Both the position numbers and the translations under genes were made by a program. Below, one piece after another: positions 34,102 to 44,861 of a stretch of 64,000 nt of DNA (position 1 is the first letter of the stretch; every line of letters begins with the position of its first letter). The stretch lies in NCBI RefSeq assembly GCF_014218805.1, contig NZ_JACJUV010000001.1:2678501-2742500 (forward strand), written 5' to 3'. The stretch is from Teredinibacter franksiae (GTDB lineage Bacteria; Pseudomonadota; Gammaproteobacteria; Pseudomonadales; Cellvibrionaceae). The notes beneath the pieces were generated by a model that saw nothing but the letters and a program-made list of their open reading frames with translations, was not told the DNA's origin and did not search any database.

Positions 34102-34431
34102 TTAAATCTCCTGTTGCTTCCTGGCATTTAGGTGGCGTGGTGCTGGGTCGGCGATAACGGTGTCATCGCTTATTTCCAGCGGCTCATCTTCCAGTGCGTA
34201 GCCCATCATTGAATCGCCAGCCTCACCGGCTGCCTTGCCCAGCTCGCCAATCACTACCAAGGGGGCCGCGGCAACCGCGCTAACGACTTTGGTGGTGGCT
34301 ACACCCGTATGGGCCAAGGCCATAGCCGAGTGCTTGCCCGCTTGGCTGGCGTTATCGGAAACTGCCCAGGCGGGGGTCGTAAGTACCGCTGCGAGCAGCA
34401 ATAGTGAAGTCACTTTCGTTGAGCTTTTCAT
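34102..34431 (-). CDS. Small exported protein paired with DUF2145
   Basis: A 109-residue protein with a clean signal peptide (residues 1-23, ending TPAWA) and an Ala/Gly-rich hydrophobic middle (VVSAVAAAPLVVIGELGKAAGEAGDSM), possibly a membrane hairpin. The ATG at 34431 follows AAAGGAAAG; an upstream ATG at 34485 lacks one. It stops one base before the DUF2145 start. DUF2145 genes commonly have such a small partner; the pair may work together in the envelope, though the function is unknown. Confidence 0.8.
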   Translation of the reverse strand: MKSSTKVTSLLLLAAVLTTPAWAVSDNASQAGKHSAMALAHTGVATTKVVSAVAAAPLVVIGELGKAAGEAGDSMMGYALEDEPLEISDDTVIADPAPRHLNARKQQEI

Positions 34432-34565
34432 AATATCTTTCCTTTGAGAATGTCCTTTTGGATTGCTGTTGCCAGCGAGAGCCATTATGGATAAAAGATA
34501 TTTTAGGTAAACGAAAACTGATAATGTATAGCCGGCGTGTATATTAGGTATAGGATTTATAGACT

Positions 34566-35303
34566 ATGAGTAAGATTCCAGAGATTTGCACGACACTTAA
34601 ACAGCTGTTGAAGGAGCAGGGCTTAACCTACCTGGCGTTGGCAAATCAGCTGGAGATGAGCGAGGCCAATGTAAAGCGCATGTTTTCTCAAAACAGCATG
34701 AGCCTGAAACGGCTGGAAGAGATTTGTGAGATTTTAAACTATTCTCTAGCGGATCTGTTCAGGCATGCAGAAATGCGTGAGCGGCGTATTTCTGAATTAA
34801 CAGAAGAGCAGGAAAAACTGTTAGTAGAGAATCCGCGACTGTGTTTGGTTGCCGTATGCGTAAGAGACGGCTGGCGTTTTGAAGAGATCGTGAATGAATA
34901 CGCCATAGATGCACTTGAGTGTACGCGTTTACTGGCCCAGCTAGACCGTTTAAAGATGATCGAGTTGTTACCCGAAAATCGCTATCGGGTACTCATCTCC
35001 CAAGAGTTTCGCTGGCGACCGGGAGGGCCGCTGGAGCGCTTCATCACCAAAGATGTTATTAGCAAATTTATGGATGCTCGTTTTCAGGAGGCGGAAAGTT
35101 TCCGCTTTTACCTGCGGGGGGCTTATTCGCAGCATTCGATAAAGCAGTTGCAAAAACGCATGGATCAACTAACGGCAGAAGCCGCCCAACTCAACAGTAT
35201 AGATGCAAAATTACCGCTTAGTGAGCGTACCCATATGGGTATATTGTTAGCTATGCGGCCCTGGGAATTATCGTTGTTTCAGGCGATGCGTCGGCAAAAA
35301 TAA
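34566..35303 (+). CDS. XRE family transcriptional regulator
   Basis: A 245-residue regulator. The N-terminal Cro/C1-type helix-turn-helix (residues 6-62) reads LKQLLKEQGLTYLALANQLE, MSEANVKRMFSQ and MSLKRLEEICEILNYSLADL. The rest is a helical domain of unknown role, which might sense a ligand. Divergent from the DUF2145 pair (135 bases between starts), so it may control that pair. Homologues of this length occur widely in marine gammaproteobacteria. Confidence 0.9.
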   Translation: MSKIPEICTTLKQLLKEQGLTYLALANQLEMSEANVKRMFSQNSMSLKRLEEICEILNYSLADLFRHAEMRERRISELTEEQEKLLVENPRLCLVAVCVRDGWRFEEIVNEYAIDALECTRLLAQLDRLKMIELLPENRYRVLISQEFRWRPGGPLERFITKDVISKFMDARFQEAESFRFYLRGAYSQHSIKQLQKRMDQLTAEAAQLNSIDAKLPLSERTHMGILLAMRPWELSLFQAMRRQK

Positions 35304-35394
35304 ACGCTATTTACCGGCTAGGTGAACGGCGCTCTAAATGAACTTAGCGAGTATGCTACTGTCCTCACAGAGGTAACCCTCGATAGGAGGCTTC

Positions 35395-35865
35395 ATGAAA
35401 ACCCTTATATTCGTTTCAATATTGTTTTGCAGCAGCGTATGGGCAGCAGACCCACCAATCTACTCCCATAAATCCAAGGGAGCTATTAAGGGCGTGGATG
35501 TAGTCGCCTATTTTGGCCTGAAAGAGGGTGATAAGGCTGTTCTGGGCGCGGATGAATTTAGCTATTTGTGGCAGGGTGCCACGTGGAAGTTTTCCAGCGA
35601 GGAAAACAAAAACACGTTTATGGCAAACCCAGAAGCCTATGCGCCTCAGTATGGAGGTTATTGTGCCTTTTCCGTGGCCCATGGCTTTACGACGTCTATT
35701 CGGCCCGATAGCTGGAAAATTGTAGATGGCAAGTTGTATTTAAACTACAGCCGAATCTCATATTTACGTTGGCGGCTGGATAGCGAAGATAAAATTAAAG
35801 AGGCCGACGCAAACTGGCCAGGTGTGCTGAAGGTGTGTGAGGAGAGAGGAAATTGTAATGATTGA
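35395..35865 (+). CDS. Secreted YHS-domain protein
   Basis: A 156-residue exported protein with a signal peptide (residues 1-17, ending VWA) and a YHS domain: AIKGVDVVAYFGL, YLWQGATWKFSSEENKNTFMANPEAY in parts, then PQYGGYCAFSVAHGF. YHS domains bind metals, often copper. The ribosome site GATAGGAGG precedes the ATG. Single gene; a periplasmic metal role is an inference from the domain. Confidence 0.92.
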   Translation: MKTLIFVSILFCSSVWAADPPIYSHKSKGAIKGVDVVAYFGLKEGDKAVLGADEFSYLWQGATWKFSSEENKNTFMANPEAYAPQYGGYCAFSVAHGFTTSIRPDSWKIVDGKLYLNYSRISYLRWRLDSEDKIKEADANWPGVLKVCEERGNCND

Positions 35866-36104
35866 TTAAGCCTTTGCTTAAGTGTTTTCCCTATTTTGAA
35901 ATCGGAGACGTGTGTAAACGCATGGTATGATGCGACACGTTTCACGAGGGATTAGAATCCACCGTTAGCTGCCGTAGATGAATGCGGCAGTGATAAACAT
36001 TCAGCCGCCTTTGGGCTATTATAGTTAATACTCCTAGAGCTACCCCAGTCTAGAGCTAACCCAGCCCAGAGTATTAATGCTCAAATAACCAATTTGCCCT
36101 AAAC

Positions 36105-36323
36105 ATGACCCGCTATTTCGTATTTTTTGCGTTCTTTACGATACTAGCTGCAGCTTCCTACCAATTTTTGCCCGCAAAGACCTGGGAATAGATTCCTGCA
36201 GATCGCCTTGTTGCTCATAATTACGATGACAGTATGTTCGAGGGTGACAGTTCTTCGAGCTGGATAGACAACCAAGCGAAAGAAAACGGGCGGGACAGAG
36301 TAGCGATTTATAGTGATGAATAA
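36105..36323 (+). pseudogene. Short anchored protein with internal stop
   Basis: From ATG 36105 the frame gives a membrane anchor (MTRYFVFFAFFTILAAASYQF) and ends at TAG 36189, but the same frame continues for 43 more codons (IPADRLVAHNYDDSMFEGDS, then WIDNQAKENGR) to TAA 36321. The continuous frame suggests one gene with a single nonsense change, cut short at its 3' side. The style resembles the N-terminus of membrane sensor proteins. It is the only coding-like remnant in the 764-base gap 35866-36629. Confidence 0.55.
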
Positions 36324-36584
36324 AAATGAGCTAACGGATTGCTAAAGGGGCGGGTACCCGTATCCAAGCATTATGCGGGATTTTTGGTGCAGAATAATCC
36401 TATTGCCGTGTTCTAGATGATTCCGTCTTCTTGCCTCACTATTGATATGAAGGGTTAAGCATTATCGCCGTGGCTAGAATCAATGTGAAGAGGTGCCCTT
36501 ATGTCAAAAACAAAAAGGTTGATTGAAACGGCTTTTTCGAGGGCAGTGTATTGCGGCATAAAAAAAAGCAAAAAATGAAAAAAA

Positions 36585-36610
36585 CCGGGAAATTAACCAG
36601 AATTTCCCGG
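36585..36610 (-). terminator. Terminator of katG
   Basis: CCGGGAAATT and AATTTCCCGG form a perfect ten-base stem with a six-base loop. Read on the minus strand it is followed by a T run. It lies just after the katG stop. Confidence 0.85.
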
Positions 36611-36629
36611 AGATTATAAAAAATAATAA

Positions 36630-38860
<2,231 letters not shown>

Positions 38861-38942
38861 CTATCGATTTATTGGAGGAATAATCAGGCATACAGCAAAG
38901 GAGCATTCTAAGGACTAAAAGACAGCAACGTTGATACAAAAA

Positions 38943-38957
38943 ATAGATGATCACTAT
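38943..38957. promoter_or_regulatory. Possible OxyR half-site upstream of katG
   Basis: ATAG, seven bases, CTAT fits the outer pattern of an OxyR half-site 95 bases before katG. The second expected half-site is poor. A nearby pair ACTATC/GATAGT makes an inverted repeat at 38953-38976. katG is a classical OxyR target. The AT-rich gap 38849-39283 holds nothing else I can support. Confidence 0.3.
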
Positions 38958-39283
38958 CGATAAATAATATGATAGTTTTTATGTTCAGTTTTATCGATGG
39001 GTAGTCACATAAAAAACTGAAAATTGAATCAACTATTTTGTATATAGTGATATTTAATCAAATTTGTCGTTTTATAGACTAATTTTTCGTGTAAATAGCA
39101 TATTGCGGACGTTTCCTAATCAACCGAATTTATGCATAGGCAGGCACTATTGATTTGATGGATTTAGCCAAATAACACTGTGTATTCTGTCGCAGGTGAA
39201 ACCCTGTTATTGTGGGCGGATGTGTGTTTATTTTTGAGGGCTGCCCATTTTGATGGTCTATACGTGGCAGTTTGGAAATATTA

Positions 39284-40060
39284 TCAATTGCAATACATCA
39301 TTTCGTGCGGGTCGTCATATTCACCAATTAAAACTGAAGCCTCAATGAGTGCAGAAATTGTTTGTTCATAGGGGGAATGTGTTGAGCCATTCGGAAAATA
39401 TAGCGTGGAGAGCGCGGCATATTCATTAATGCTATTAGCAATGGGGGTGGCTATTTCCTGTATATCCGGAATGGAAAGCTTTCTACTATAGAATTTTTCT
39501 GTTTTTATCCGTTCAATTTTTTCGATGAAATATTCAATCGAGCGCGCGCTAGAATAAGCGCGAAGTTGGTCTATAAAATTATTCAGCGCATGCCCATCGA
39601 AAACGGCTAATAGCGCAGCCCCGGCCGCGGATTGCATAACGGGCTGTCTGCGTCCAATTTTAATCGAAAGATCATACCTTCCGATATTTTTTGTACAGGC
39701 GACTGTGACAACTTCCGTTCCAGATAAAATTTCAAGGGCGCATAGGTGCCCTGTTTTTCTTGAGAAATTTTGCATTAGCGGTAGCGTACTTTCGATGAAG
39801 TTTTCGCGCTTTAACTTTGAGGATTTAATGGATAACGGTTTTTTGTGTAAGCTGTAGCCGGAATTTTGTTCGAATTTTATATAATGACGTTTCTCCAGTA
39901 CAACCATAATGCGGTAAATTTCGCCAACAGACTTTCTAAGCTGAATAGCAATGTCAGTAAGGCCCAAAGGTTTTTTTTCGGTTGCCAAAAACTCGAGAAT
40001 ATCGAGTGCTTTGTTTAAAGAGGGGGCCGAGTAATTTACATTGTTGTGGTCTTTAATCAT
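39284..40060 (-). CDS. IclR family transcriptional regulator
   Basis: A 258-residue regulator. The N-terminal winged helix (APSLNKALDILEFLA, then LGLTDIAIQLRKSVGEIYRIM) is typical of IclR, and the C-terminal effector domain has SGTEVVTVAC and MQSAAGAALLA. IclR proteins often control sugar-acid or aromatic catabolism. Here it follows the Tat-exported GH43 gene on the same strand by 86 bases and may control the nearby carbohydrate genes, perhaps responding to uronic acid-derived products. Confidence 0.9.
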   Translation of the reverse strand: MIKDHNNVNYSAPSLNKALDILEFLATEKKPLGLTDIAIQLRKSVGEIYRIMVVLEKRHYIKFEQNSGYSLHKKPLSIKSSKLKRENFIESTLPLMQNFSRKTGHLCALEILSGTEVVTVACTKNIGRYDLSIKIGRRQPVMQSAAGAALLAVFDGHALNNFIDQLRAYSSARSIEYFIEKIERIKTEKFYSRKLSIPDIQEIATPIANSINEYAALSTLYFPNGSTHSPYEQTISALIEASVLIGEYDDPHEMMYCN

Positions 40061-40146
40061 GGCGATGGCATGCTGAGGTTGTGTAAATGGTTGTTTTTTT
40101 CATGGGCGTGTTGGGATACGTTTATACCGAGGTCCTGGTAACTAAA

Positions 40147-41265
40147 TTACTTACCAAATTTATTACTGGAAAAATTATCACTGAGGGGAAAGCCTGCTTG
40201 AGCACCTGCGGTGTTTGTTGGTGTAGGTAGCGGTTGCGATAAATCCCCGCCTAGCGCACGAAACCAGCCGTCTTTAGTCCACTCAATGGGTTCTAAAAGT
40301 GTTTGTCGGCCTAGGGTTCGAAAACCGTTTTCATAGCCGTGGTATACCATCCACCAGTCACCCTTTGGCCCCTCTACTAAGGTTGCGTGGCCGCGTGACC
40401 ACCAGAGTTCGCGAGTAGATTCACTTCTTACTAGTGGGTTGTGGGGGCAATGCTCCCATGGCCCGTGTATGGAACGGGAGCGGGCGGCGATTACCATATG
40501 CCCGGTTACCGGGCCTGCGGTTCCACCTACAGCGGTTACCAGATAAAACCAGTTGTTATGTCTGAGTAGTTTTGGGCCTTCTGGGGCAAAGTTTTCGGTC
40601 ACCCAGTCTTGCGGATATTGCCAAGGGCTGTAGGCGGCCTCCACTTCGCCGTCGGTTGCTAAACCGTCGTTTCGCAGGCGAATTTTACGAATGCCGTTGA
40701 CGAATAAATAGCGTTTGCCGTCCTCGCCTATGGCGTGTCCGGGGTCGATACAACCGGCGATGTTTAAGTCGATGGGGTCGCTCCAGGGGCCGCGAATATC
40801 GTCAGTCCAGATCACAAAGATTGACCAGGGCTTACCCGCTGGCGCGGCGGGGATGTAAATATAGAAACGGTTGCCGACTTTACAGATATCCAGCGCCCAT
40901 ACGGAGCCGATATTTTTGTGCAGGGCGGGGCCAATAGACGTCCAGTTAATAAGATCTTTTGAGTGCCAGATGATGATGCCTGGGTAGGAATCGAACGACG
41001 AAAAGGTCAGGTAATAGTCGTCACCGTCTTTTAGTATTGTCGGGTTTGGGTGGTCGCCTGGCAGGATGGGGTTTAAAAATAGACCATTGCCAATATCGGC
41101 TTTGCGTTGGTTCTCAATGCCGCGCACCCAGTTCATTGGGTTTTTAGTACAGGGCCGGGCTATTTCTGGCGATCGCGCTGCGATGGCGTTAAGAGACACG
41201 AGTGGTGAAGCAAGTGCGCTTCCGGCGCAGGCTTTGAACAGCGTTCGTCTTGTGGTATTCGACAT
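40147..41265 (-). CDS. GH43-family protein with altered catalytic base, Tat-type signal
   Basis: A 372-residue five-bladed beta-propeller of glycoside hydrolase family 43 (arabinanase/xylosidase-like). The N-terminus has a twin-arginine signal (TRRTLFKACAGSALASPL). The fold is supported by GDHPNPTILKDGDDYYLTFSS, FYIYIPA, CIDPGHAIGEDGKRYLFVNG, and the general-acid block FAPEGPKLLRHNNWFYLVTA. The expected catalytic base Asp of HPDP is Asn74 here (codon AAC), while the other acids look intact. It might be inactive, binding-only or shifted in mechanism. It is divergent from the AraC regulator. Confidence 0.88.
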   Translation of the reverse strand: MSNTTRRTLFKACAGSALASPLVSLNAIAARSPEIARPCTKNPMNWVRGIENQRKADIGNGLFLNPILPGDHPNPTILKDGDDYYLTFSSFDSYPGIIIWHSKDLINWTSIGPALHKNIGSVWALDICKVGNRFYIYIPAAPAGKPWSIFVIWTDDIRGPWSDPIDLNIAGCIDPGHAIGEDGKRYLFVNGIRKIRLRNDGLATDGEVEAAYSPWQYPQDWVTENFAPEGPKLLRHNNWFYLVTAVGGTAGPVTGHMVIAARSRSIHGPWEHCPHNPLVRSESTRELWWSRGHATLVEGPKGDWWMVYHGYENGFRTLGRQTLLEPIEWTKDGWFRALGGDLSQPLPTPTNTAGAQAGFPLSDNFSSNKFGK

Positions 41266-41608
41266 GGAAGAGCCTATCGGTTTTGTTATTTGGCTTTCAC
41301 TTTGCGCCGAGTGTACGGAGATGAAGTGATGATGTTGAGTTGGCTAGTGGAAAGTGCAATTAAAATTTCTAATATTGATAGTAATAGTCGTTATAAATTG
41401 AATTTTGCCGCCGGCGTAGGTGCCTGCGACCCGAAGTACCGCAATTAAATGCGATGTGATTAAAAGGGACTGGTTTTAGTGAACAAAAAACAGTTTACAT
41501 ATGAAATGGTTTGCGCCGATTAGATGTTATAAACCTTGATCAGATTGCCGCGCGAGATGGTTGAAGTTTCGCTAGAATGCACGGTTCCCCGATCACAAAG
41601 TTTTGGCC

Positions 41609-42763
41609 ATGCTCAATTTCTATAAGACCGCTACCCTCGTTTTTTCGTCGCTTCTGGTTATTAGCGGGCTTGTAGCTTTTGTGTGCATCGATCGCACTTT
41701 TCTTCACGTGCGCATGCTGCCGGGGGCTAAAAGCGCGTTGCCCTGGTTGATGGCGGCCGGGGCAGATAAAGATGTGGGTGGACATTCCCTTATTAAAGTT
41801 AATGACACAACGTTTGGCTTAGATTTCGATATTCATATGATAGAGGGTGCACAACACCCATACGCCAATTTCGCCATGGTATTTGGCAGCGAGAAGGGCG
41901 GTGAGACATTCGTCGATTTATCTCGTTACCAATCCTTATCTTTCAGCGTTAAGTGCTCCCCCGACAATGTGTTAGCGCTGCTGGTGTTCACCGTAGACGA
42001 TGCGGTAACCCAATTGGATGACGACCTTACCTACCGCAGCCCAATGACTTTTTTCTCCTGTCAGCAACAGTGGAGTGAAGTGACTATTGACCTCACGCGC
42101 TTGGAAACACCCTCCTGGTGGCTGGAAATGTTTGGTTTTGAGTTGTCGAATCAGGCTTACAACCTGCGTCAGGTATCGAAAATCACCATTGGTAATTCTG
42201 CTCAGACACCTTACGGCGTGGATGCCAAAATTCAGTTGGAAGAGCTGACGCTAAACGGCCGCGAATGGCGCTATATGTATGTGCTGGGCGGGCTGATGAC
42301 GATGGTGTGGTGTGGGTTTGTGTTCTGGCTATTTAGGGCTCATGGGCGGGCGCTAGTAGCTGATATTAAAACCAAACTACAGAAGGACAGACCACTAATA
42401 GCCTACCAACAGCTGTCGGTAGAACCTAAGCGCGACCGAGATAAGAGCTCGATTCTCCGTTATATGGCTACGGAGTACCCGAATGCTGAATTGAACCTGG
42501 AGTTGGTAGTATCTGAACTGGGGGTTAGCCGCTCAAAAATTAACGATATATTGCGCGAAGAATTAGGCTATACCTTCAGCGCTTATTTGAACAAATTACG
42601 TCTTACCGAGGCGGCGCGCCTACTGGCAGAGAAGGAGGAGGCGAATGTGGCCGAAATCGCTTATTCCGTGGGATACAAGAATGTGTCTTACTTTAATAAG
42701 CTGTTTAAAGAGGAGTACGGCTGTACGCCTAAAACCTTCAAAAGTGCCTCGCTGTCCCGCTAG
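41609..42763 (+). CDS. Membrane-anchored AraC family regulator
   Basis: A 384-residue protein. The N-terminus has a helix (about residues 6-26), then a roughly 200-residue periplasmic beta-rich domain (FDIHMIEGAQHPYANFAMVFG; SFSVKCSPDNVLALLVF), a second helix (about 228-248, YVLGGLMTMVWCGFVFWL) and a cytoplasmic AraC DNA-binding domain (two helix-turn-helices: LVVSELGVSRSKINDIL and VAEIAYSVGYKNVSYFNKLF). The periplasmic part resembles a carbohydrate-binding jelly roll, so it could sense polysaccharide fragments directly. The ATG at 41609 is used in preference to TTG 41603. It faces away from GH43 and toward the GH5 pair. Confidence 0.88.
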   Translation: MLNFYKTATLVFSSLLVISGLVAFVCIDRTFLHVRMLPGAKSALPWLMAAGADKDVGGHSLIKVNDTTFGLDFDIHMIEGAQHPYANFAMVFGSEKGGETFVDLSRYQSLSFSVKCSPDNVLALLVFTVDDAVTQLDDDLTYRSPMTFFSCQQQWSEVTIDLTRLETPSWWLEMFGFELSNQAYNLRQVSKITIGNSAQTPYGVDAKIQLEELTLNGREWRYMYVLGGLMTMVWCGFVFWLFRAHGRALVADIKTKLQKDRPLIAYQQLSVEPKRDRDKSSILRYMATEYPNAELNLELVVSELGVSRSKINDILREELGYTFSAYLNKLRLTEAARLLAEKEEANVAEIAYSVGYKNVSYFNKLFKEEYGCTPKTFKSASLSR

Positions 42764-43012
42764 AACGATTGGTAGATGCTATTACGGTGACGCCTCTAGT
42801 AGTCTGGTCAGCCTCTTACCCGCCGAAATTCTTCAACATATGGTAAAAAAACTTCAATTTTTCGTAAATTGACAGTGTTACATATAAAAGCATTATCACC
42901 AGTGCGTAAAATTCATTACTCTACATTGCCCCGATATTGGTACAGCGATTCTCCCTCGTGGATGAATTTGGCCAATGAGCAACCCACTGCGTATTTTGTA
43001 TAGTGAAGAATA

Positions 43013-44341
43013 ATGATTAAAACTAATCGAATGTGCGCCCTTGTCTTACTCGCTGTTGTGGCTATCAGTTCAGCCTGTGGCGGCGGTGGTGGTTCCTCTA
43101 GCACATCAAGCATGAGTGCCAGCTCGAGTAGCGCTTCATCGACTTCCCGTAGTTCTTCCTCTACCTCTAACAGCTCGTCATCCAGTTCAAGCAGCAGCTC
43201 CTCCAGCAGCAGTAGCGAGGGCCTTTATCCGGACTACAACAGCCGTTCGCTCGCTCCTGATATGACGGGCATGGACAGTACCGCCGAGCAGATGGCCAGC
43301 CGAATTACCTTGGGCTGGAATATTGGCAATACTCTAGAGGCGAGCGGTAGTGAAACCGCGTGGGGAAACCCCCTCGTAACCGCTGAATTGATTCAATTGG
43401 TAAAGAGCAGTGGATTTGACTCCATTCGCATACCTGTTTCATGGGACCAGAATGCGAACCAGGCTACGGCTGAGATCGACCGCGCTTGGCTAGACCGGGT
43501 TAAGACGGTGGTGCAGTACTGTATGGATGCCGATATGCCCACTATTATTAATATCCACTGGGACGGCGGTTGGCTGGAAGAAAATGTAACACCGGCGAAG
43601 CAAGAAGAGAATAATGCCAAGCAGCGAGCCTTTTGGCAGCAGATTGCCACCCATTTACGTGACTTTGATGAGCGCTTGATGTTTGCCAGTGCGAACGAGC
43701 CGCATGTGGCTAATGCGGAGGAGATGAGCGTACTGTTGTCGTATCACCAAACCTTTATTGATGCCGTACGTGAAACCGGCGGCAAAAATGCCTACCGTAT
43801 TCTTGTAGTACAGGGACCCGCAACCGACATAGAAAAAACCGAAACCTTATTTACCCAAGTGCCAGTGGATACCCTGCAAGACCGTCTTATGGCAGAAGTG
43901 CATTTCTATACTCCCTATCAATTTACCTTAATGGGTGAAGATGAAAAGTGGGGTGGCCAGTTCTTCTACTGGGGTGACGGTAATCACTCCACTACCGATA
44001 CCAGCCGCAATACCACTTGGGGCGAAGAGGATGGTGTGGATGCTCTATTCGCTAAGATGAAAACCCAATTTGTGGATAACGGTATTCCGGTGGTACTCGG
44101 CGAGTACTCGGCGATGCGCCGCAATGGCCAGCTAAGCGGTGAAGATTTAAGCTTACATAAGCAGTCGCGCAATGCTTGGCATACCCATGTTACGGCGTCG
44201 GCGCGGGCACACGGCTTACTGCCATATTATTGGGACGCCGGCGGTTTAAATAATCACTCGTCTGGTATTTTTGATAGGGATAATAATGCCGTCTTTGATA
44301 CTGAGACATTGAACGCGCTGCTTGACGGTTTGACGGAGTAG
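43013..44341 (+). CDS. GH5 cellulase, lipoprotein with serine-rich linker
   Basis: A 442-residue endoglucanase-like enzyme. A lipoprotein signal ends at AISSAC (Cys22), followed by a Gly/Ser-rich linker (about residues 23-68). The GH5 domain (about 70-440) has GWNIGNTLEA, NIHWDGGW, the proton donor Glu229 in ASANEPH, HFYTPYQF and the nucleophile Glu364 in VVLGEYSAMRR. It lacks a binding module. The anchored form may act at the cell surface on soluble glucans. It is close in sequence to the next GH5 (paralogues), 520 bases upstream of it. Confidence 0.92.
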   Translation: MIKTNRMCALVLLAVVAISSACGGGGGSSSTSSMSASSSSASSTSRSSSSTSNSSSSSSSSSSSSSSSEGLYPDYNSRSLAPDMTGMDSTAEQMASRITLGWNIGNTLEASGSETAWGNPLVTAELIQLVKSSGFDSIRIPVSWDQNANQATAEIDRAWLDRVKTVVQYCMDADMPTIINIHWDGGWLEENVTPAKQEENNAKQRAFWQQIATHLRDFDERLMFASANEPHVANAEEMSVLLSYHQTFIDAVRETGGKNAYRILVVQGPATDIEKTETLFTQVPVDTLQDRLMAEVHFYTPYQFTLMGEDEKWGGQFFYWGDGNHSTTDTSRNTTWGEEDGVDALFAKMKTQFVDNGIPVVLGEYSAMRRNGQLSGEDLSLHKQSRNAWHTHVTASARAHGLLPYYWDAGGLNNHSSGIFDRDNNAVFDTETLNALLDGLTE

Positions 44342-44404
44342 TTTTCTAGCCCTTAGCATCTGGGCAGTTCAACGCTGGGTGTTCGCTTCGCATGCTCGAC
44401 CTTG

Positions 44405-44438
44405 GGTGAGAGGTGAGAGGTGAGAGGTGAGAGGTGAG
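44405..44438 (+). repeat. 7-base tandem repeat
   Basis: GGTGAGA repeated about 4.9 times (44405-44438) in the 520-base gap between the two GH5 genes. The rest of 44342-44861 shows no gene I can support; two short minus-strand frames there lack ribosome sites or family similarity. Confidence 0.85.
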
Positions 44439-44861
44439 CATGACGATGAAAGCTTACGAAAGTATCAGCCTGCCGGCGCAAACCCATACTGAATGAAAGC
44501 CTGACAGTGGATGACGGCCTTGTTTTCGAAGGCCTATAAAACTAAATGTACTCCACCCGGAAACGTGTCGGAGAAATAATAATAAAAATAATAATGAAGT
44601 TGTTGACGGAGCCTACGGACCGGCTCCTCTACAAATGCCGTGGTTAAGCGGTACCCCCTGCGAAAATCGTATGTAATTTTTCGTATTCGTTGCGTGTATT
44701 GAGCGCTAGCGCGCGTAACTTTTCGTCGTGAATGGATGCTAAGAGGTATTGAGACGGCGGCAGTCTCAGCCAAACCGCAATCTTCAGCGTTTCACTCCGA
44801 AACGTTGTCCCTAAATTGCAAAACAATAATGAATAAACGCACAATTCTAGAGGATTGACCT

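Noticed and set aside
36388..36406. Second RHS-core fragment (GTGCAGAATAATCCTATTG)
   Set aside because: It matches 23886-23904 at 18 of 19 bases, but no other RHS phrase surrounds it, so chance or a tiny relic cannot be told apart.
44534..44844. Two short minus-strand frames between the GH5 genes
   Set aside because: They overlap each other, lack ribosome sites and show no domain.
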